13,733 nt of DNA from Glomus cerebriforme (lineage: Eukaryota > Glomeromycota > Glomeromycetes > Glomerales > Glomeraceae). The position numbers were made by a program, and so were the translations under genes. Numbering within the stretch: the stretch's first letter is position 1; every line of letters begins with the position of its first letter. The stretch is from the NCBI GenBank assembly GCA_003550305.1, contig QKYT01001273.1:4066-17798 (forward strand), read 5' to 3'. Below are positions 9,250-13,733 of this stretch, one piece after another. Below the pieces are notes generated by a model. The model was not told the DNA's origin, did not search any database, and saw only the letters and a list, made by a program, of their open reading frames with translations.

Positions 9250-9540
9250 AATAGCCTTTTGAACTTCGAAATAGGTGAAATGGGTGAAATGAAGGTATTT
9301 TTTATTTTTTTATATTTTATTTTTGTTATTTTTTATTTTAGAAATATTGCTAATATTTTTTTATTTTTTTTTAGGAACAGCTTCTTTAATTTAGAAATGG
9401 GCAAAATGAAGGTATTTTTTATATTTTTATGTTTATTTTTTTGTTTTAGAAATGTTACTAACATTTCTTTTTCTTTATTTTTTTTAGAAACAACTTCTTG
9501 TACTTTGAATAGAGGTATTTTTTTTATTTTTTTTTTTATA
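9250..9540 (+). repeat. Three tandem exon/intron-like units
   Basis: Three diverged copies occur with periods of about 125 and 113 bp. Each starts after a poly-T...AG acceptor (9249, 9374, 9487), has a short block ending in AAG or GAG (9250-9294, 9375-9411, 9488-9514), and runs into GTATTTTTT and a T-rich tract. Blocks share CTT...GAAATxGGxxAAATGAAG. Branch-like GCTAAT and TTACTAAC precede the second and third acceptors. The T-rich parts are open but low-complexity (F, L, I). It may be a decayed tandem-exon gene or an amplified microsatellite-like unit. No product is called. Confidence 0.5.
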
Positions 9541-10143
9541 CATTGTAAACAAACTCTTTGATGTATTTAAACACTGTATAATGTATATATTTAATTATAA
9601 TAAATGAACTGATGAATCTTATGTATTATGGCATATTTTAATCAGCAGATTAGTCATTTATGTTGTAATGATATTGTCGAGGTAGAACAGAAAGAATAGG
9701 GAATCCTCATGATCGCAATATTGTCCTTTCTGAACTCTTTGTTCCAAACTTCCTATAAATTCCCGGTCTTATATAGATAGCAGGGAAATCTTTAATTCTA
9801 CAAGAATTGTTTACTGTTTAAATATCTTATAATAATTTAATAATTTGTGCTTTATTTAAAATTTTATTTGACCAATAAATTCGTTCTACATAACTTCTAT
9901 TAAAAAAAAAAAATAATCATCACATTTAAAAGAAATGAAATTTAATAATGTAAAGGAATTAATGTGGAAAGAAAGAGTTTAAGAACACGAGAAAGAAGAA
10001 AAAGAGATCGGGAGCAAAATATTTAAATATATAATCACGTGTTATATTTGACGCCCAATGGTGTTTTAACATACTATATTTATATTTTCTAATTCGTAAA
10101 AGTAATAATTATATTAAAAGAATCACCAAAAACAAAACATCCA
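9541..10143. other. Spacer, no gene seen
   Basis: The sequence is AT-rich, with no convincing open frame or splice-linked exons on either strand. Its right end is the 3' flank of the minus-strand secreted-protein gene. Confidence 0.5.
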
Positions 10144-10791
10144 TCATAATAAAACATATGCTAGAGAAGCTACAGCTTGTACTTCCTGTGGAGTGCCTGT
10201 ACTGAAGCAGAAACTCAGATAATGAGAAAAATTTTCTCTTTTAATAACTACGCCGAAATTATTTGTTTGTTCTTTATAATCCTCATTTGCAGTTTTATCA
10301 TCATATCTTAGTTCTATCGATTGTACTTGTATTGGTTCCCCAGTTGTTGAATATGTTGTTACACCAGCTGTAAGTTGAAAGAACTTTGGTGGTGGCACTA
10401 ATAAAACAGGTTGTGAACATACTCTTCCATCAACATGATTATTTTCCCATTCTCGAGCAAGGTTACTGTTACTGTCAACACAAAATGCATCATTTGAGGT
10501 AATATCAATACAAGCTCGGCCTTCTTCACAGCTAAAATCAATATCTACAACTGTGCCTGGAAGATCATAAGATTCACAAGTAACCCTCGCTACTTTCCTT
10601 GTAAGGCAAGCGGAGCTTTTATATTTGGTGTAAATGGGGTCAGTGCATCTAGGCTTAACGGGTAAAAACTTTGAAAGGTCACCAATAAGACTATCAGGGC
10701 TAGCCGTCTGATTTTGTGAATTTTCTATAGGTACTCCTACTACGGCTGAAACCAAAAAGAAAATATATATAATATATAATTTAGCAAACAT
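10144..10791 (-). CDS. Secreted cysteine-rich protein, 215 aa
   Basis: This is a single uninterrupted exon from ATG 10791 to TGA 10144-10146. Residues 1-19 form a typical signal peptide: MFAK, then a hydrophobic core LYIIYIFFLV, then SAVVG, with likely cleavage before VPIEN. The mature part has eight cysteines at 49, 62, 72, 88, 94, 104, 125 and 195, an even number suited to disulfides. The first seven cluster in the 49-125 domain, and the C-terminal half (residues 130-215) looks beta-rich. N-glycosylation sequons are NQT (27-29) and NFS (187-189). No transmembrane segment, GPI signal or catalytic motif is visible. I do not recognise the family. By analogy with fungal small secreted proteins it acts outside the cell or at the host interface, which is inference. 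Codon use is less AT-biased than the flanks, supporting a real gene. Confidence 0.85.
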   Translation of the reverse strand: MFAKLYIIYIFFLVSAVVGVPIENSQNQTASPDSLIGDLSKFLPVKPRCTDPIYTKYKSSACLTRKVARVTCESYDLPGTVVDIDFSCEEGRACIDITSNDAFCVDSNSNLAREWENNHVDGRVCSQPVLLVPPPKFFQLTAGVTTYSTTGEPIQVQSIELRYDDKTANEDYKEQTNNFGVVIKRENFSHYLSFCFSTGTPQEVQAVASLAYVLL

Positions 10792-10891
10792 ATTCTGAGA
10801 AAGATATGGAAAGAAATGAGAAGTTTTTAATTTGTTCTTGTGAAAAAAATAAGAATGTTATTTTAATCATTAATATGTGTTTTCATGCCAT

Positions 10892-10899
10892 TATTTATA
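10892..10899 (-). promoter_or_regulatory. TATA box for the secreted-protein gene
   Basis: On the minus strand this reads TATAAATA, about 100 bp upstream of ATG 10791. It would place transcription start near 10865 with a short A/T-rich leader. Confidence 0.4.
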
Positions 10900-11016
10900 C
10901 ATTTTACCAAGTTACGATAAACAAATTCATTTCCTTCCTTTATTTTTTTTTTATTGATCGATTAATTAAAAAAATAAACATTTAATATTACACTTAATAA
11001 TAGATAATTCTGTCAT

Positions 11017-11165
11017 CTAGGATATCGGAAATCTTTCCATTTTTACTTCATTTTCTAAAAATTCGAGAATGTTGTCTGAATTGCATTTGCCTATAATGTA
11101 TTTTAAACCCGGGAATAATATACAAATATGTACTAAGTCATCGCCTTGATCCAATCTGAATTTTT
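11017..11165 (-). pseudogene. Possible orphan terminal exon
   Basis: On the minus strand TCCTAACCTGATATAG ends at 11166 and resembles a branch point followed by an acceptor. It is followed by an open frame (KFRLDQGDDLVHICILFPGL, then KYIIGKCNSDNILEFLENEV and KMERFPIS) ending at TAG 11017-11019. The composition is protein-like, with mixed charged and hydrophobic residues in an otherwise poor region. I found no upstream exon to join to it in the window, so it may be a gene fragment. The family is not recognised. Confidence 0.3.
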
Positions 11166-11725
11166 CTATATCAGGTTAGGATACACCAGTGATTTTAATG
11201 ATTGTCTTGTATTGTATTGCTCATGGTTTGCGCTATATATAGATAGTATGCTATTAATTATTAAAGGTAGCGCAAATAAGACAGAATAAAACCGTTTATG
11301 TCAATGCACAAAAAAAATCCTGGTAGTCCTATATATATTTTTTTTCATGTAATCTGTTGCATGAATACATAAGGAAATGATGATATCGAAAAAAAAAATT
11401 TTTTTTTAACGACTAAAAAATGGCTTTTATTTGTACGTTGCTACAATTGAATTTCTCAATTCACGATTTCTAAAGTAGCCATTCCAAATATTATAATATT
11501 ATTTATTATTAGATAATAAGTTTTCTTCAAATAATGTAATACAAGCACAGGATTATCCAATAATAGCGACGTGTTATTTACATGGAAAGTCACAGTTGTA
11601 TGTATTGGGATGATAGATGAATGGTAATGTAAACAATAGGTTAGTGTTGGCAAATGACTTAAATGACATCAAACGACTTTGGGTCATGAGTCACGTGCCA
11701 TTTGGGTCATTTCGAAGTAAATGAC
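11166..11725. other. AT-rich spacer with small inverted repeat
   Basis: No gene is supported. TTTGCGCTA at 11227-11235 and TAGCGCAAA at 11268-11276 form a perfect 9-bp inverted repeat. Near 11650-11725, AAATGAC and GGGTCATTT words recur in both orientations, which looks like part of an older repeat that the retroposon entered. A 65-codon minus-strand frame (11653-11456) shows no recognisable feature. Confidence 0.4.
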
Positions 11726-11741
11726 ATCCAATCATTTTTCA

Positions 11742-12541
11742 TATGATAGGGAAGGAAAAGTCTGACCCTTCGTACATATCAGCAAGTACTTCCTCTTCAA
11801 AGAAAAACAAAGACTCTAAACCGTCTTCCTCCAAAACCTCCGCTTCTGGCAAGAAAAATGATAAATGCACCGCTTATGATTTGAAGTACTGTAACCTCGA
11901 ATCAACAGTAGGCCGACTAGTCCAGCGAGTGGGTGACCTTATGGATTACTTCACTCGAAACGGTTTCAACGTAGCTCCTGTGGACTGTAAAAAATTTCAC
12001 AAGATCACGAAAGAAAAGTACAAACATCTGGATCAGAGCGTCAAAGGTTCTCATTAACAGGTTCCTCGATCTGACTTTTGCTTGTCCACTCTGTACTAGA
12101 CCCTTTTAGAGTTAGGCGTCCTCTTCTACCTCTTTCCCCTAGATTGGACTGGGTGTGATAAACGGTTCAACAAAGAAAGTTCTGAAGTTGTCAGTTATTC
12201 TTTAATTTACTTTACTTTTATTTTAGACCCAAAACTGCCTTGTGTGGTTATCCTCTTCTTAACTTTCTGGGAACTGTCAAAACGGTCTGTATATCTAGTT
12301 GTTTAGTGACGATTGGGACCAATTTGGCCGCCCTTATTTTTTTCTTTTTTAGTTAGTTTAGTTTAGTTTCCCCTTACCCAGTGCATTAAGGCCTATTTGG
12401 TCTTTTCATTTATGGCATTTTTAGTTCACCCGTTAGGGAGGGCTCAGCTTCATTCTGTTCCTTTGTATAATTTTGTTGTACTTAGTCACGTGTGTGGCGT
12501 TTCATTATGTCTTAATAAAAAATAAAAATAAAATAAAATAA
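11742..12541 (+). mobile_element. Retroposed insertion with target duplication
   Basis: Direct repeats of 16 bp, ATCCAATCATTTTTCA, flank it at 11726-11741 and 12542-12557. The right end is a tail of AATAAAAATAAAATAAAAT-type repeats (about 12513-12541). These are hallmarks of target-primed reverse transcription, so this is a non-LTR-type retroposon or a retrocopy of an mRNA on the plus strand. It is 800 bp, more GC-rich than its surroundings, intronless, and carries one open frame near its 5' end followed by about 480 bp of noncoding sequence resembling a 3' UTR. No reverse transcriptase motif is present, so it depended on enzymes supplied elsewhere. Confidence 0.8.
11743..12057 (+). CDS. Ser/Lys-rich short ORF in the retroposed insertion
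   Basis: This intact frame of 104 codons starts one base inside the insertion and ends TAA at 12055-12057. Residues 10-45 are a Ser/Lys/Thr-rich disordered stretch (SASTSSSKKNKDSKPSSSKT). A more ordered part follows, with CTAYDLKYCNLESTVGRLVQ (about 42-61), a likely amphipathic helix RVGDLMDYF, then NGFNVAPVDCKKFHKITKEK. Three cysteines and a charged tail end in KGSH. I do not recognise it. Because the insertion is probably truncated at its 5' end, this is likely the C-terminal part of a longer source protein, and the ATG may be fortuitous. It is more likely a passenger relic than a functional gene. Confidence 0.45.
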   Translation: MIGKEKSDPSYISASTSSSKKNKDSKPSSSKTSASGKKNDKCTAYDLKYCNLESTVGRLVQRVGDLMDYFTRNGFNVAPVDCKKFHKITKEKYKHLDQSVKGSH

Positions 12542-12557
12542 ATCCAATCATTTTTCA

Positions 12558-12985
12558 CATAAAACAACAGAAAATTTTAATATTTTTATTATATATAATT
12601 TTATTTTAAAAGACTTTCAAATAAATTGTCATTTATCCAAATTTTTGCTTAGTTATGATACAACTAATACGTTATGATGAAAATAAGCAATCCTTCAATG
12701 GCTTTGTTTCCTGAAATACTATTTACATCACCGGTGAGATTTAGTATTATAAGTGATTTCAAAAAATAAAAAAGAAAAAAATTTACTAAAAGATATGAGA
12801 ACATTTCATTAATATACAAAGTAAAAAAATTTACTTGATTATGTTTAAAGTATTCATCCATACTTTTAAAATGATGAGCATGGTAGTTATGAAAACGGTG
12901 ATGATGATGGTGATGATTGTGATAAATATTGCTTTAATTTAAAGCTTATATCTCTTCTTCCTCCTGACTTGAGATCTGTTTTGAA
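12558..12985. other. Spacer with GAT/GGT microsatellite
   Basis: No gene is called. Near 12896-12921 a GATGATGATGGTGATGAT tract lies in a short open plus-strand frame (to TAA at 13018-13020) that would read as Asp/Gly-rich and then hydrophobic. It may belong to the decayed element to the right. A 65-codon minus-strand frame (12861-12664) shows no recognisable feature. Confidence 0.35.
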
Positions 12986-12988
12986 AAA

Positions 12989-13230
12989 ATGTCATTTCAC
13001 TTTAATAAGTTTTGTTTAATTTATTCACTGGCTGCTGATATGGATCCCGCAATGATCTCTGCATGTCAAAATATATACAAGAATACGTATCACATCTATT
13101 GTATATGGCATATGTCTCAAAATATACCTAAATGACTTAAACACAAGCTTAAAACTGCGGATTTTAAGACATTTAACAAAGATTTTTGGAAAACGAACAG
13201 CTTTTTGAAATTCCTGATACTGTATTTGAA
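12989..13230 (+). pseudogene. MULE-type transposase relic
   Basis: From 13028 the plus strand reads LAADMDPAMISACQNIYKNT and continues YHIYCIWHMSQNIPK, then a stop at 13133-13135, then LKHKLKTADFKTFNKDFWKT to about 13195. This matches the second half of the MULE (Mutator-like) transposase domain, where a T-D-x-D-P-A-M motif carries a catalytic Asp and is followed some 25 residues later by a C/LWH signature. The upstream reading (MSFHFNKFCLIYS, from about 12989) no longer resembles the family. The in-frame stop, missing catalytic surroundings and lack of terminal repeats mark an inactive fragment. Confidence 0.7.
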
Positions 13231-13636
13231 GATTAGAAATTTCAATTTCTTTTTGCTAGAATTTTTTTTTTTGTCTTTTTTTTTTCTGACGCCAAGCTGT
13301 TTTCTTAGAATATAGGGATGGTTGTCTCATAATGAAGAAAATGAATTTTTTTTTTACCGAAAAAAAGAGTTGTAATTTATTAATGACATTCACCTAATTT
13401 CAGAAATTGTCCAGCTGTATTATCATCACAATTAGTTTAGACAACGGATTGATAATCACCTCCTTAAATGACGATCTCATTTTTATTACACCGCTAAGAG
13501 ATTAGATGACTGATAGAAGTACTAAAATGNAAAAGTTAAATTTAAAAAAGNAAAAGNTTGATAATNNAATCANTAAATCAATGCNAAAGATAGGTAGTCA
13601 ATGTCTTAAAAAGGAAACTGTTCAAAAACTAATTTT
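13231..13636. other. AT-rich spacer with ambiguous bases
   Basis: No gene is supported. Poly-T runs occur at about 13261-13287. Nine N occur between 13530 and 13585, which indicates poor read quality just before the palindrome. Confidence 0.5.
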
Positions 13637-13700
13637 ATGTTAAATTTAAATTTAAATTTAAATTTAAATTTAAATTTAAATTTAAATTTAAATTTAACAT
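13637..13700. repeat. Perfect 64-nt palindrome of AAATTT units
   Basis: ATGTTAAATTT is followed by repeated AAATTT hexamers and closed by AAATTTAACAT. The two 32-nt halves are exact reverse complements, including the non-repeat caps ATGTT and AACAT, so the boundary is sharper than for a simple microsatellite. Confidence 0.9.
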
Positions 13701-13733
13701 TAAACTTGGCTTTCATTTCAATCAAGCAAAATT

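Noticed and set aside
9259..9561. 100-codon plus-strand Phe/Ile-rich frame resembling membrane segments
   Set aside because: The hydrophobic residues come from poly-T tracts between splice-like signals, not from a plausible membrane protein.
11456..11653. 65-codon minus-strand frame starting MPTLTYC
   Set aside because: No motif, and its composition is that of random AT-rich sequence.
12664..12861. 65-codon minus-strand hydrophobic frame
   Set aside because: Hydrophobic residues come from T-rich DNA. A splice reading is possible but gives only tiny exons.
1..13733. tRNA, rRNA or CRISPR arrays
   Set aside because: I looked for the TTCGA-type T-loop core and for regularly spaced short repeats. 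The few TTCGA hits lack tRNA context, and the repeats present are dimers or transposon ends.

Overview
The window looks like nuclear DNA of an AT-rich filamentous fungus. Short introns (about 47-120 nt) carry GTATGT/GTAAGC/GTGAGA donors, TACTAA-type branch sites and CAG/TAG acceptors. Decayed transposons are dense and intergenic spacers are long and nearly featureless. The gene styles (expanded multi-exon families of unknown function, kinase-like relics, Tc1/mariner, MULE and non-LTR debris) fit an arbuscular mycorrhizal fungus (Glomeromycotina, for example Rhizophagus). That assignment is inference from style, not from a search. Clusters of N, especially near 13530-13585, point to a draft assembly.

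Layout. 1-4240 is transposon and relic territory. It holds a decayed kinase N-lobe on the minus strand (about 1077-1400), a TA-flanked MITE-like element with an internal duplication (2032-2390), a purine-rich stretch, and a Tc1/mariner remnant (3368-4236) with a long hairpin element nested inside it. 4500-9000 is the gene core. A broken seven-exon gene on the plus strand (4741-6481) converges on an apparently intact six-exon gene on the minus strand (8977 down to 6702, 560 codons before any optional extra intron). The largest predicted intron in each of these genes contains a GC-richer tandem dimer (117 bp and 52 bp units). 9250-9540 is a curious three-copy array of exon/intron-like units. 10144-10791 (minus) encodes an intact secreted, cysteine-rich protein of 215 residues, a plausible small secreted effector-type protein. 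11742-12541 is a retroposed insertion with 16-bp target duplications and an A-rich tail. About 12990-13230 is a MULE transposase relic. The window ends near a perfect 64-nt AAATTT palindrome.

The most interesting item is the intact minus-strand gene. Its C-terminal half shows an order of predicted elements (helix with Glu, strand, RADG, strand ending VEGS, long helix, strand) like the PD-(D/E)XK nuclease core, behind a helical N-terminus, a basic segment and an acidic linker. The convergent plus-strand gene has a similar general plan (folded start, acidic low-complexity linker, start of a C-terminal part) but is broken in several places and stops before any such core. No operon-like cooperation can be claimed; these are independent eukaryotic genes in a transposon-rich region.
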